NCBI RefSeq assembly: GCF_025630775.1
Contig: NZ_JAOSZE010000003.1
Span: 248,001 to 312,000 of the forward strand
DNA: 64,000 nucleotides
Direction: 5' to 3'
Source: Actinoplanes sp. KI2
GTDB lineage: Bacteria > Actinomycetota > Actinomycetes > Mycobacteriales > Micromonosporaceae
The notes beneath the pieces are model-generated. The model ran no database searches, had not been told where the DNA came from, and saw nothing but the letters and a program-made list of their open reading frames with translations. Position numbers and translations under genes: made by a program. This document shows positions 1-6,211 of this stretch, piece after piece. Position 1 is the first letter of the stretch, and each line of letters starts with the position of its first letter.

Positions 1-269
1 CGATGACCGCGTCCCCGGCGTCGGTGACCGTCACCCGCGGCCAGACCGCCACGTACACCGTCGCGACCAGCTCGATCGGCAACTTCACCGGCCCGGTGAC
101 CCTCAAGGTGACCGGCGCGACCGCCACCATCACCCCGAACCCGGTCGCCACCCCCGGCTCGGCCACGCTGCGGGTCACCACGACCACCCGCGGCACCTTC
201 ACACTCACGGTGACCGGCACCGCCGGCACGATCCAGCACCAGGCGACGGTGACCCTGACCGTGCGCTGA
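1..269 (+). CDS. C-terminal end of a secreted Ig-like/beta-sandwich protein (partial)
   Basis: The reading frame is open at the left edge and ends with TGA at 267-269, so only the last ~88 residues are visible. They are Thr/Val-rich and alternate polar and hydrophobic residues, with segments such as SVTVTRGQTATYTV and GTFTLTVTGTAG, the pattern of an Ig-like or NEW3-type beta-sandwich repeat found at the end of extracellular actinobacterial enzymes and adhesins. No catalytic motif is visible in this part. The true start and the main domain lie outside the window; the ATG at position 3 is only an internal Met. Confidence 0.6.
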   Translation, partial: MTASPASVTVTRGQTATYTVATSSIGNFTGPVTLKVTGATATITPNPVATPGSATLRVTTTTRGTFTLTVTGTAGTIQHQATVTLTVR

Positions 270-311
270 TGCTGACCGTTTCTGTCAGCCTTTACCGTTA
301 CCGTCGCAACC

Positions 312-719
312 ATGCGAGCCACCGGAACCTTCGAGGTTGCCAACTTCACCCCCGCTGCCGTCCCGTCCGGCGATGTCAAGACCGCCGTGCCGGTCGGCGT
401 CGCCACCATGACCAAGACCTTCGCCGGCGACATCTCCGGCCGGTCGAGCACGCTCTTCACCGCCGCCTACGACCAGACGACCGGCGTCGGCACCTATGTG
501 GCGATGGAGTCCTTCGAGGGCTCGATCGACGGGCTCGAGGGCGCCTTCAACTTCGCGCACTCCGCGACGACTCTGGGCGACAATCGGGAGGCGGAGTTCT
601 TTGTCATCGTCCCCGGCAGCGGGACGGGCGACCTGACCGGCATCACCGGCACCGGCGGCCTCTCCATCGAGGCGGATGGCACCCACACCCTGTGGCTCAA
701 CTACGAAAAAACCTCATAA
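312..719 (+). CDS. DUF3224 domain-containing protein
   Basis: The 135-residue product covers the whole length of the DUF3224 family: an N-terminal beta strand (GTFEVANFTP), a central segment with YVAMESFEGSIDGLEGAFNF, and a glycine-rich C-terminal part (GTGDLTGITGTGGL) ending in a strand. The family folds as a small lipocalin-like/allene-oxide-cyclase-like barrel, but no biochemical role is established. No signal peptide is present, so it is probably cytoplasmic. It stands alone, 42 bp after the preceding gene and convergent with the MFS gene. A repeated intergenic element follows its stop. Confidence 0.8.
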   Translation: MRATGTFEVANFTPAAVPSGDVKTAVPVGVATMTKTFAGDISGRSSTLFTAAYDQTTGVGTYVAMESFEGSIDGLEGAFNFAHSATTLGDNREAEFFVIVPGSGTGDLTGITGTGGLSIEADGTHTLWLNYEKTS

Positions 720-736
720 GGTACTGGATTGGGCCG

Positions 737-808
737 AGTCCCCGTCGTGGCGGACCGGGCCGTGGGTGGTCACCCTCCGCGCCCGGCTGCCGGGTTGTCC
801 TGCATGGC
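737..808. repeat. Intergenic repeat, copy 1 (second copy at 48735-48808)
   Basis: About 72 bp between the DUF3224 stop and the MFS stop match 48735-48808 closely. The last 27 bp (782-808) are identical in both and contain the small hairpin CCCGG-CTG-CCGGG followed by TTGTCCTGCATGGC; the upstream part shares AGTCCCCG, GCGGA and a GTCACCC block with small differences. It sits at the end of a gene in both cases. It could be a dispersed extragenic repeat or a conserved termination or RNA element. Confidence 0.6.
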
Positions 809-810
809 CT

Positions 811-2013
811 TCAGACGACCTCGAGGGCGTCCGCTTCCCGGACGGCGGGCCTCGGGGCCGGCGGGCGGACCGCGCCGGCGATCAGCATGGCCATGGTGAG
901 CAGGGCGGCGACCACGATCAGGGCGCGCAACACGGTCAGGTGGTCGCCGAGGAAGCCGATGGTGGGCGGCCCGGCCAGGAACGCGCAGTAGCCGATCGAG
1001 GCGATCACGCTGACCCGGCCGGCGGCCTTCCGCGGGTCGTCGCCGCCGGCGCTCATCCCGACCGGGAAGCCGAGCGACGCGCCCAGTCCCCAGAGGAGCG
1101 TGCCCGCGTACGCGTAGGCCGGCGACGGACCGAACACGAACAGCGCCACCCCGGCGATGCCGATCAGCGCGAGCACCCGGACCACCGGGGTGCGCCCGTA
1201 GCGGTCGAGCAGCCCCGGCCCGAACCAGCGCCCGGCGGTCATCGCGGTCAGGAACGCGGCGAACGCCAGCGTCCCGTACGCGGCAGACACGTGGTGCCCG
1301 TCGATGGCCGCGACGCTGATCCAGTCGTTGCCGACCCCCTCGGCGAACGCGAAGGCCAGCACGAACACCCCGACCAGCAGGGTCCGCGGCTCCCGCCAGG
1401 CGGCCAGCGCGCCGGTCTTCGGGGCGTCGTCGTCCGCGAGCGGGCCGGACTCGTCGTGGTCCGGGATGAACCGCCGGGCGTGCCAGGCCACCCCGAGCAC
1501 CACCACGATCGCGACCCCGGTCAGGTGCGCGGCGACCGGCACGTGCAGGGCCACCATCGCCGCGCCGGCCAGCGCCCCGGCCACCGTCCCGAGGCTGAAC
1601 CCGGCGTGGAAGCGCGACATGATCGAGCGGCCGAGGTGGCGTTCCACGACGGTGCCCTGCACATTCATCGCCACGTCCCAGGCGCCGTTGGCGAACCCGA
1701 GCAGAAACAGGCCGATCACCACCGGCACGACACCGGCGAGCGAGCCGAGCGCGGCGACGGTCAGCCCGACGCCGAGCAGGACCGCCATCGAGATCACCGT
1801 GCGGGACGAGCCGATCCGGGTGACCACCGGCCCGGAGAGCGGCAGGGCGAGCAGCGAGCCGGCCGCGATCGCGAGCAGCACCAGGCCGAGGGCGCCCGCG
1901 TCGAGCCCGAGGCTGTCCCGCACCTGCGGGATCCGCGATGCCCAACTGGCGAACGCGAAGCCGGAGCCGATGAAGGCGGCGTAGGTGGCCGTGGTGGCTG
2001 CTTTCACGTGCAT
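811..2013 (-). CDS. MFS transporter
   Basis: The 400-residue product has about 12 hydrophobic segments in two halves, the first starting AFIGSGFAFASWASRIP, a hallmark of a group of actinobacterial MFS exporters that often sit beside TetR regulators. A charged cytoplasmic loop (DHDESGPLADDDAPK, middle) separates the halves. Substrate unknown. The start is taken at 2013 (MHVKAATT); a second ATG at 2031 would add MRTLVH. Longer starts would run through the inverted repeat and the opposite promoter. No ribosome-binding site is seen, so the mRNA is probably leaderless. It is divergent from the acetyltransferase at 2075 and shares a perfect 21-bp inverted repeat with it. Confidence 0.85.
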   Translation of the reverse strand: MHVKAATTATYAAFIGSGFAFASWASRIPQVRDSLGLDAGALGLVLLAIAAGSLLALPLSGPVVTRIGSSRTVISMAVLLGVGLTVAALGSLAGVVPVVIGLFLLGFANGAWDVAMNVQGTVVERHLGRSIMSRFHAGFSLGTVAGALAGAAMVALHVPVAAHLTGVAIVVVLGVAWHARRFIPDHDESGPLADDDAPKTGALAAWREPRTLLVGVFVLAFAFAEGVGNDWISVAAIDGHHVSAAYGTLAFAAFLTAMTAGRWFGPGLLDRYGRTPVVRVLALIGIAGVALFVFGPSPAYAYAGTLLWGLGASLGFPVGMSAGGDDPRKAAGRVSVIASIGYCAFLAGPPTIGFLGDHLTVLRALIVVAALLTMAMLIAGAVRPPAPRPAVREADALEVV

Positions 2014-2077
2014 GTGTACGAGCGTACGCATCGTCGGGACGCGCGCGCCAGTGTTAATGCGTACGCTCGTACACATG
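2011..2077. promoter_or_regulatory. Divergent operator: perfect 21-bp inverted repeat
   Basis: Positions 2011-2031 and 2057-2077 are exact reverse complements separated by 25 bp. Each arm itself contains a nearly palindromic core GTACG-N2-CGTAC, the form of a TetR-type operator, so there are two regulator sites facing each other. Both arms overlap the candidate start codons of the divergent MFS and acetyltransferase genes, so a bound repressor would block both promoters. No regulator gene lies next to it; the trans-acting protein is unknown. The spacing and symmetry are seen directly; the TetR assignment is inference. Confidence 0.75.
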
Positions 2078-2662
2078 AGCACGGATGCGGACGAGCGCTC
2101 GATGCGCGACCGGATGCTCGCCGGCGACCTCTACCTCGCCGACGACCCGGAACTGCAGGAGGCCATGCTGCGGGCGATGGACCTGATGGACGCGTTCAAC
2201 GCCACCTCGGCCCGCGAGCCCGCGGAGCAGCGCCGGCTGCTGACCGAGCTGCTGGGCGCGATCGGCGAGGACACGTACCTCCGGCCGCCGCTGCGCGTCG
2301 ACTACGGCAGCCACCTCCGGATCGGCGCCCGCACCTTCGCCAACTTCGGGCTGGTCGCCCTGGACGTAGCCGACATCACCATCGGCGACGACGTGCAGAT
2401 CGGCACCAACGTCCAGCTGCTCACCCCGACCCACCCGGTCGACCCGTCGCTACGGCGCCAGAAATGGGAAGCCGCCAAGCCGATCACCATCGGCGACAAC
2501 GTCTGGCTCGGCAGCGGCGCCATCGTCCTGCCCGGCGTCACCATCGGCGAGAACACCGTGGTCGGCGCCGGCGCGGTGGTGACGCGTGACCTGCCGCCCA
2601 ACGTCGTCGCGGTCGGCAACCCGGCCCGGATCCTCCGGACCATCGAGCCGGCGGCAGGCTAA
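2075..2662 (+). CDS. Sugar O-acetyltransferase (maltose/galactoside acetyltransferase family)
   Basis: The 195-residue product has the family layout: an N-terminal helical segment beginning MRDRMLAGDLYLADDPEL, then a left-handed beta-helix built of hexapeptide repeats (ITIGDDVQIGTNVQLL, ITIGDNVWLGSGAIVLPGVTIGENTVVGAGAVVT), ending in the NPARIL strand. The catalytic His lies in the TPTHPVD stretch. The family moves acetyl from acetyl-CoA to a sugar hydroxyl; the exact sugar cannot be read. ATG 2075 is chosen because it matches the family N-terminus; ATG 2057 in the same frame would add MRTLVH. No ribosome-binding site, so probably leaderless. The operator at 2011-2077 suggests co-regulation with the divergent exporter. 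Confidence 0.88.
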   Translation: MSTDADERSMRDRMLAGDLYLADDPELQEAMLRAMDLMDAFNATSAREPAEQRRLLTELLGAIGEDTYLRPPLRVDYGSHLRIGARTFANFGLVALDVADITIGDDVQIGTNVQLLTPTHPVDPSLRRQKWEAAKPITIGDNVWLGSGAIVLPGVTIGENTVVGAGAVVTRDLPPNVVAVGNPARILRTIEPAAG

Positions 2663-2905
2663 GCTGCCTCATATATGATCAAAATGGCGGTAACCAGGTA
2701 AAACGCGTTTTCTTCACGTACTGGACACTGTTAGGTCACCCGATCGTCGTGCTGCGTAACCCGAACGGGTAGGGCAAACAGCCCTTTTCCCACTGTCGGG
2801 TCAACTTTTCGGGCTATAGCCGGAAATGCGGCATTTCTGCCATTTCATGACCCACACTGTTGGAGCGGTGCGCACGCGCCGCTTCATCTGAAAGGGATTT
2901 TTTCC
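2663..2905 (+). promoter_or_regulatory. Leader and promoter region of secreted cassette 1
   Basis: This 243-bp gap is clearly more AT-rich than its surroundings. Near its 3' end an 8-bp hairpin (2865-2872 with 2875-2882, one G-U pair, CA loop) is followed by CTGAAAGGGA, the ribosome-binding site, and the start at 2906. A block containing CGGGTCAA and GCCGGAAATGC upstream recurs before cassette 3 (about 4790-4825), which suggests a shared promoter. No open reading frame is supported in the gap. Confidence 0.6.
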
Positions 2906-3235
2906 ATGCGCCGTACTCTCCTCTTCACCGCTGGCCTGATGGTGGCCGCTGGAACGAGCCTCGCCCTCGCCGGGCCCGCGTCCGCCGCGCCCGCGAGCTG
3001 CTGCTACTACCCGAGCTCGACGCACAACACCGGCATCCTGAGCCCGAACACCAACGTGCAGCTCGCGAACCTGTCGACGGTGGTCGCCAACACGAACCTG
3101 TCGAACATCGGCAACCCGACGACTTCCGTCTTCGGCAACGCCTACGGCAGCAGCGGTGGCTCGATCTACTCGAACACCTACCTCTCGCAGCACGTCAACC
3201 AGTACGCCAACGCCGGCCAGGGCAACGGCTGGTAA
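2906..3235 (+). CDS. Small secreted Asn/Ser-rich protein, cassette 1
   Basis: 109 residues. A Sec signal peptide (MRRTLLFTAGLMVAAG, cleavage after ASA near residue 28) leads to a short mature chain with a vicinal Cys pair (ASCCYYP) and then an Asn/Ser/Thr/Gln-rich body with NVQLANLSTVVANTNLSNIG and a Gly/Ser-rich end. It is a paralogue of the proteins at 3420, 4900 and 5368: signal peptides nearly identical, bodies divergent. GAAAGGGA gives the ribosome-binding site. An independent terminator follows. I do not recognise a named family; the composition recalls amyloid-like surface proteins (chaplins, rodlins) without sharing their signatures. A structural role on the cell or spore surface is inference. 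Confidence 0.75.
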   Translation: MRRTLLFTAGLMVAAGTSLALAGPASAAPASCCYYPSSTHNTGILSPNTNVQLANLSTVVANTNLSNIGNPTTSVFGNAYGSSGGSIYSNTYLSQHVNQYANAGQGNGW

Positions 3236-3244
3236 GTCGGCCAA

Positions 3245-3273
3245 GACCGGCCAGGCGCTACGCCTGGCCGGTC
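3245..3273 (+). terminator. Terminator of cassette 1
   Basis: A perfect 13-bp stem (3245-3257 with 3261-3273) and a 3-nt CTA loop start 9 bp after the stop codon. The stem carries the CCGGCCAGG motif that recurs in the terminators of cassettes 2 and 3. No U-tract follows, as is common in high-GC actinobacteria. Confidence 0.75.
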
Positions 3274-3380
3274 GCCGTCGGCGCGTATTTCACCACTAAT
3301 AGGGGAATTTCCGGAGTATTTGCTCCGAAACAGCCCATATATGTGCCCTTTCCGGAGTCTGGTGGCCCAGACTCGCCGGA

Positions 3381-3398
3381 GCAGTGCGCCCGCACTGC
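3381..3398 (+). promoter_or_regulatory. Leader hairpin of cassette 2
   Basis: A perfect 8-bp stem (3381-3388 GCAGTGCG with 3391-3398) and a CC loop, followed by CCGAAAGGA and the start at 3420. Compared with the other cassettes the third and fourth stem positions change together with their partners, so pairing is kept while sequence changes. Confidence 0.65.
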
Positions 3399-3419
3399 TT
3401 TGGTCCGAAAGGAACATCT

Positions 3420-3905
3420 ATGCGTCGCATACTCCTCTATCCGGCCGGCCTGCTGATGGCAGCCGGAGCGAGTCTCGCGCTCGCGGGCCCCGCGTCCGCC
3501 GCTCCCCAAGCCCCCGACAGCGCGGCGAATCACTGCTGCGGCTTCCGGAGTCAGGGGCCGGGCTTCCACGAAGGGCCTGGCTTCCGGGGTCACGGGCCGA
3601 GCTTCCGCGGTCACGGGCCGGGCTTCCACGGTCAGGGGCTGGGCTTCCGGGGACAGGGGCCGGGCTTCCGAGGACAGGGGCCGGGCTTCGGTAGCCAGGG
3701 GCCGGGCTTCCGAGGACAGGGACCGAGCTTCCGGGGTCAGGGACCGGGCCGCGGCTTCATGGGTCAGCTCGGAAATCGGGGCAACTTGAACAACCAGATC
3801 GCGAACCTGACCTCCATCACCAACCAGATCGTGTACAACTACGGCGGCAACGTCACCTTGAACAGCAGCACCTCGCAGGCAGTCGGCCAGTCCGCCGGCA
3901 ACTGA
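3420..3905 (+). CDS. Secreted Gly/Pro/Phe repeat protein, cassette 2
   Basis: 161 residues. Signal peptide MRRILLYPAGLLMAAG with a cleavage site near ASA-AP, then NHCCGF with the vicinal Cys pair seen in cassettes 1 and 4. About residues 40-120 are a tandem heptapeptide array of the form GPGFRGQ (roughly nine units, His/Arg variants). The last 40 residues return to the Asn/Gln/Thr-rich type (NNQIANLTSITNQIVYNYGG). The array is absent from the other paralogues and looks like an insertion by repeat expansion. Start chosen at 3420 because it gives the conserved signal peptide and follows CCGAAAGGAA. Likely extracellular; function unknown. Confidence 0.75.
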   Translation: MRRILLYPAGLLMAAGASLALAGPASAAPQAPDSAANHCCGFRSQGPGFHEGPGFRGHGPSFRGHGPGFHGQGLGFRGQGPGFRGQGPGFGSQGPGFRGQGPSFRGQGPGRGFMGQLGNRGNLNNQIANLTSITNQIVYNYGGNVTLNSSTSQAVGQSAGN

Positions 3906-3912
3906 GCCAAAC

Positions 3913-3942
3913 GGGGCCGGCCAGGGATGCCTGGCCGGCCCC
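3913..3942 (+). terminator. Terminator of cassette 2
   Basis: Perfect 13-bp stem (3913-3925 with 3930-3942), GATG loop, followed by a T-rich GGCTTTGTTT stretch. It begins 7 bp after the stop. Stem core GGCCGGCCAGG is shared with cassettes 1 and 3. Confidence 0.8.
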
Positions 3943-3977
3943 GGCTTTGTTTCCGCCGTTTCCGCCGATGTCTCGAC

Positions 3978-4664
3978 TCAGGGCACCAGCGGCCCGGCCA
4001 GCACACCCCACCCCGCCGCGCGGTCCCCGGCCCAGGTCAGTGATCCAGCGTCCCGCGGCTTGCGTCCCCACAACATCAGCAGCAGATCCTCGGCCGTGCC
4101 CGACACCTCGGCCACCGGCTCACCGGCCCCATAGGTCCAGCAGCGGCCGTCGTCGGTGGCGATGATCCGTACGGCCCGCTCGGGATAGGTGGCGGCCCCC
4201 TTGGCGATCATGCGGGGCGCCATGGTGTCGAACACCTCGGCGACACCGTCGGCGGCGAGCGCCGGCTTCAACGCGTTTGCCGAACCGAGCGCGTGCTCGG
4301 CGTCCCACCGATGCATCAGCGTCTCCTGGCTGCGGCGCCGACGCCAGAACCCGACCGTGTGCGGCGGAAAGAACGTCCACGCCTCGGTCGAGGGATCAAC
4401 CGACAGGGCCCGCACGAGCGCGTCCGCCGTCTCGGCATACCAGGCCTGCAGCCCGGCCCGGTCACGGGGCGCGGCACCCTCGTCGTAGCTCCTGCCGTGC
4501 CCCTCCCGTACGGCCGCGACGACCCACAGGTTCCCCGCTCCCATGTGGACGGCCAGATCCACCAGCCGCCAGCTGCCGCAGTGCTCAACCGGAGCCGACA
4601 GGTCCCCATCCAACACGGCCCCGAACGCATCCAGCTCACGCCGAAGCTCAACCAGGTAATCCAC
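3978..4664 (-). CDS. Maleylpyruvate isomerase family mycothiol-dependent enzyme
   Basis: 228 residues matching the mycothiol-dependent maleylpyruvate isomerase (DinB-like) family: N-terminal four-helix bundle with the metal-ligand segment VDLAVHMGAGNLW (about residues 35-47), the second ligand segment TLMHRWDAEHALG (about residues 116-128), and a C-terminal alpha/beta domain ending with DLLLMLWGRKP. The His in HMG and the His/Glu of HRWDAEH would bind a divalent metal. Members use mycothiol as cofactor for isomerisation or thiol transfer, but most are not assigned a substrate. It lies on the opposite strand between cassettes 2 and 3, so it is not part of their transcription. Confidence 0.85.
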   Translation of the reverse strand: MDYLVELRRELDAFGAVLDGDLSAPVEHCGSWRLVDLAVHMGAGNLWVVAAVREGHGRSYDEGAAPRDRAGLQAWYAETADALVRALSVDPSTEAWTFFPPHTVGFWRRRRSQETLMHRWDAEHALGSANALKPALAADGVAEVFDTMAPRMIAKGAATYPERAVRIIATDDGRCWTYGAGEPVAEVSGTAEDLLLMLWGRKPRDAGSLTWAGDRAAGWGVLAGPLVP

Positions 4665-4861
4665 GGTGCCAAGCTACCGCCCGCGGCTGCCCGCGCCGCC
4701 GCCCGGGAAGCGACGGAGGCCGGGTTCGCATAACACGCCGGAAACATGATCGTCATGGCCGCGCAAAATGCAACATGCAGATATGCCACTTGCGGGTCAA
4801 ACTCCCGACCACGTGCCGGAAATGCAGATTTTCGGATGTTTCGTGATCCAAGATCATGGCG

Positions 4862-4879
4862 GCGATGCGGTCGCATCGC
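4862..4879 (+). promoter_or_regulatory. Leader hairpin of cassette 3
   Basis: Perfect 8-bp stem GCGATGCG (4862-4869) with 4872-4879 and a GT loop, then TTCTGAAAGGGA and the start at 4900. Same position and spacing as in the other three cassettes. Confidence 0.65.
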
Positions 4880-4899
4880 TTGTTCTGAAAGGGAGTTTC

Positions 4900-5157
4900 A
4901 TGCGTCGTACCATTTTGTTCACGACTGGCCTGCTGGTCGCCGCGGGCACCAGCCTCGCGCTTGCCGGCCCCGCCGTTGCCGCGCCGGGGACTTACACCCC
5001 GCCGGTCTACTACACGCCGCCCCTCCAGTCGGGGTTCCAGAACAACTACAGCAACCAGTGGGTCGGGTCGGTTAGCGGCACCAGCTTTGGTACCAACAGC
5101 CCGGTCGGCGTTTTCAACCAGCAGTCGAACAGCTACTGCGTGTTGTACCCCTGCTAA
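4900..5157 (+). CDS. Small secreted protein, cassette 3
   Basis: 85 residues: signal peptide MRRTILFTTGLLVAAG with cleavage after AVA-AP near residue 28, then a Pro/Tyr-rich start (GTYTPPVYYTPPL), an Asn/Ser/Gln-rich middle (NNYSNQWVGSVSG) and two Cys at the end (YCVLYPC). The mature chain is only about 57 residues, the shortest of the four paralogues. Here the Cys pair is C-terminal and spaced, rather than vicinal and N-terminal. Strong ribosome-binding site GAAAGGGAG. An independent terminator follows 9 bp after the stop. Function unknown; probably cell-surface or extracellular. Confidence 0.72.
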   Translation: MRRTILFTTGLLVAAGTSLALAGPAVAAPGTYTPPVYYTPPLQSGFQNNYSNQWVGSVSGTSFGTNSPVGVFNQQSNSYCVLYPC

Positions 5158-5166
5158 GCAGGACAG

Positions 5167-5195
5167 CGACCGGCCAGGCTTCGCCTGGCCGGTCG
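5167..5195 (+). terminator. Terminator of cassette 3
   Basis: Perfect 13-bp stem (5167-5179 with 5183-5195) and a TTC loop. Eleven stem positions are identical to the terminator of cassette 1. Confidence 0.78.
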
Positions 5196-5328
5196 TGCCG
5201 GCTGAGTCGAGTGCGACCCCGGCCACCTGGCGGTCCGCCGGCTCGCTTCCGCCGGCAACGAAACCCTAGGCTCCTCGCCCGAAATAACGCATATGTCGCC
5301 CGCTGGCCCGGCGCCCAGACTCGTGGGA

Positions 5329-5346
5329 GCGGTGCCTCCGCACAGC
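5329..5346 (+). promoter_or_regulatory. Leader hairpin of cassette 4
   Basis: Seven-position stem (5329-5335 with 5340-5346, one G-A mismatch), CTCC loop, followed by GCCTGAAAGGAA and the start at 5368. The 20 bp upstream (GCCCAGACTCG then GGGAGC) are shared with cassette 2 at about 3366-3382. Confidence 0.5.
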
Positions 5347-5367
5347 GTTGGCCTGAAAGGAAATCTC

Positions 5368-5661
5368 ATGCGTCGTACGGTCCTCTACTCGGCCGGCCTG
5401 CTGGTCGCCGCAGGCGCGAGCCTCGCGCTCGCGGGGCCTGCGTCCGCAGCCCCCAGCGTCGCGGGGCCGTGCTGCAACGCCGGCAGTGCTTACGGGGGCT
5501 TCAGTAGCGTCCCGTACCCGATGCAGATCAACGTCAGCAACCAGATCGCGCTGTCCAATATCGGCGTCACGCAGCTCGGTTCTGGCAACTCCCTCGGTGG
5601 TGGCAGCCTCTACTTGACGAACCACCAAACAAATCTTGGCGGCCCGTACGGCGGCTCCTGA
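5368..5661 (+). CDS. Small secreted protein, cassette 4
   Basis: 97 residues: signal peptide MRRTVLYSAGLLVAAG with cleavage after ASA-AP, then GPCCNAG with the vicinal Cys pair, then an Asn/Gln/Gly/Ser-rich body (MQINVSNQIALSNIG, SGNSLGGGSLYLTN) that is the closest relative of cassette 1 in the LSNIG stretch. Ribosome-binding site CTGAAAGGAA. It is the last of the array; a terminator and then a decayed integrase gene follow. Role unknown; a secreted structural protein is the most economical guess. Confidence 0.74.
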   Translation: MRRTVLYSAGLLVAAGASLALAGPASAAPSVAGPCCNAGSAYGGFSSVPYPMQINVSNQIALSNIGVTQLGSGNSLGGGSLYLTNHQTNLGGPYGGS

Positions 5662-5668
5662 GCCGAAT

Positions 5669-5701
5669 GTGGACCGGCTGGGCGAGACCCAGCCGGTCCA
5701 C
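5669..5701 (+). terminator. Terminator of cassette 4
   Basis: Perfect 14-bp stem (5669-5682 with 5688-5701) with a 5-nt loop, beginning 7 bp after the stop. The stem sequence differs from those of cassettes 1-3 but keeps GGACCGGC at its base. Confidence 0.78.
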
Positions 5702-5754
5702 TGAGGACGCGAAGCCGATTCGATTCAGGGGCGGAGGAAAGCTTGGGCGGATAG

Positions 5755-5966
5755 CGGCCCGTATTCATCCGTGAAGACGGGGAATGGGTCGAGCCGGATT
5801 GGCTGCCGGACCATTTGACCGGCTCGCGCGGCGCAGCGGCTTGCCGTCCATCCGGTTCCACGACCCCCGCCTTGGCGCCGCGACCGTCGCCCTTGCGGCC
5901 GGCGTGGAGAAGGTCGTGCAAGAGATGCTCGGCCACTCGTCGCACACGCTGACCTCCGCCACCTAA
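5755..5966 (+). pseudogene. Decayed C-terminal fragment of a tyrosine recombinase (integrase)
   Basis: Translation from 5761 gives VFIREDGEWVEPDWLPDH; a one-base deletion near 5814 shifts the frame, and translation then continues as FDRLARRSGLPSIRFHD...VVQEMLGHSS to a stop at 5964-5966. Together these follow the C-terminal catalytic domain of phage and ICE integrases, where the normal motif HDLRH appears here as HDPRL and the catalytic Tyr region is lost. Upstream of 5755 there is an in-frame stop and no recognisable N-terminal domain. It lies about 160 bp from the 3' end of tRNA-Arg, the usual attachment site of such elements, so it marks a past integration. Confidence 0.75.
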
Positions 5967-6124
5967 CACCAGCGTCCGGCCCGAGGTCGCCCGCGAAGCG
6001 GCGGAGGCCGCGCCGGACGCGAGCGCGAACCGCCGGGCTCACGGGCCCTTAGGGCATCGACGGAGATAAATGAGAATCGCCGCGCCGATGAAGAGAAACA
6101 GCAGGTCAATGCCGTTTTGTAAGG

Positions 6125-6197
6125 CGCGCCCGGCAGGATTCGAACCTGCGACCGACGGATTAGAAGTCCGTTGCTCTATCCGCTGAGCTACGAGCGC
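6125..6197 (-). tRNA. tRNA-Arg (anticodon TCT)
   Basis: The minus strand folds into a complete 73-nt cloverleaf: acceptor stem GCGCTCG (6191-6197) with CGGGCGC (6126-6132, one G-T pair), D arm, anticodon stem ACGGA/TCCGT around CTTCTAA with anticodon TCT, and a T arm with GCAGG-TTCGAAT-CCTGC. Position 6125 is the discriminator; CCA is not encoded. It reads AGA codons, which are rare in this GC-rich genome. The decayed integrase lies downstream of its 3' end. Confidence 0.95.
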
Positions 6198-6211
6198 TGG
6201 CCAGGCACATA

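Noticed and set aside
676..2589. Long plus-strand frame across the MFS gene
   Set aside because: Composition is Arg/Gly/His-rich with no domain; it is antisense to the MFS gene, which has clear membrane segments.
2906..5661. The four secreted proteins as chaplins
   Set aside because: They lack the chaplin signature (paired Cys with the conserved hydrophobic core) and a sorting signal, although the Asn/Gly-rich composition is similar.
6039..6124. Minus-strand hydrophobic stretch (LLFLFIGAAILIYLRRC) near tRNA-Arg
   Set aside because: Looks like a membrane helix but has no start codon or ribosome-binding site in frame; probably debris of the old island.
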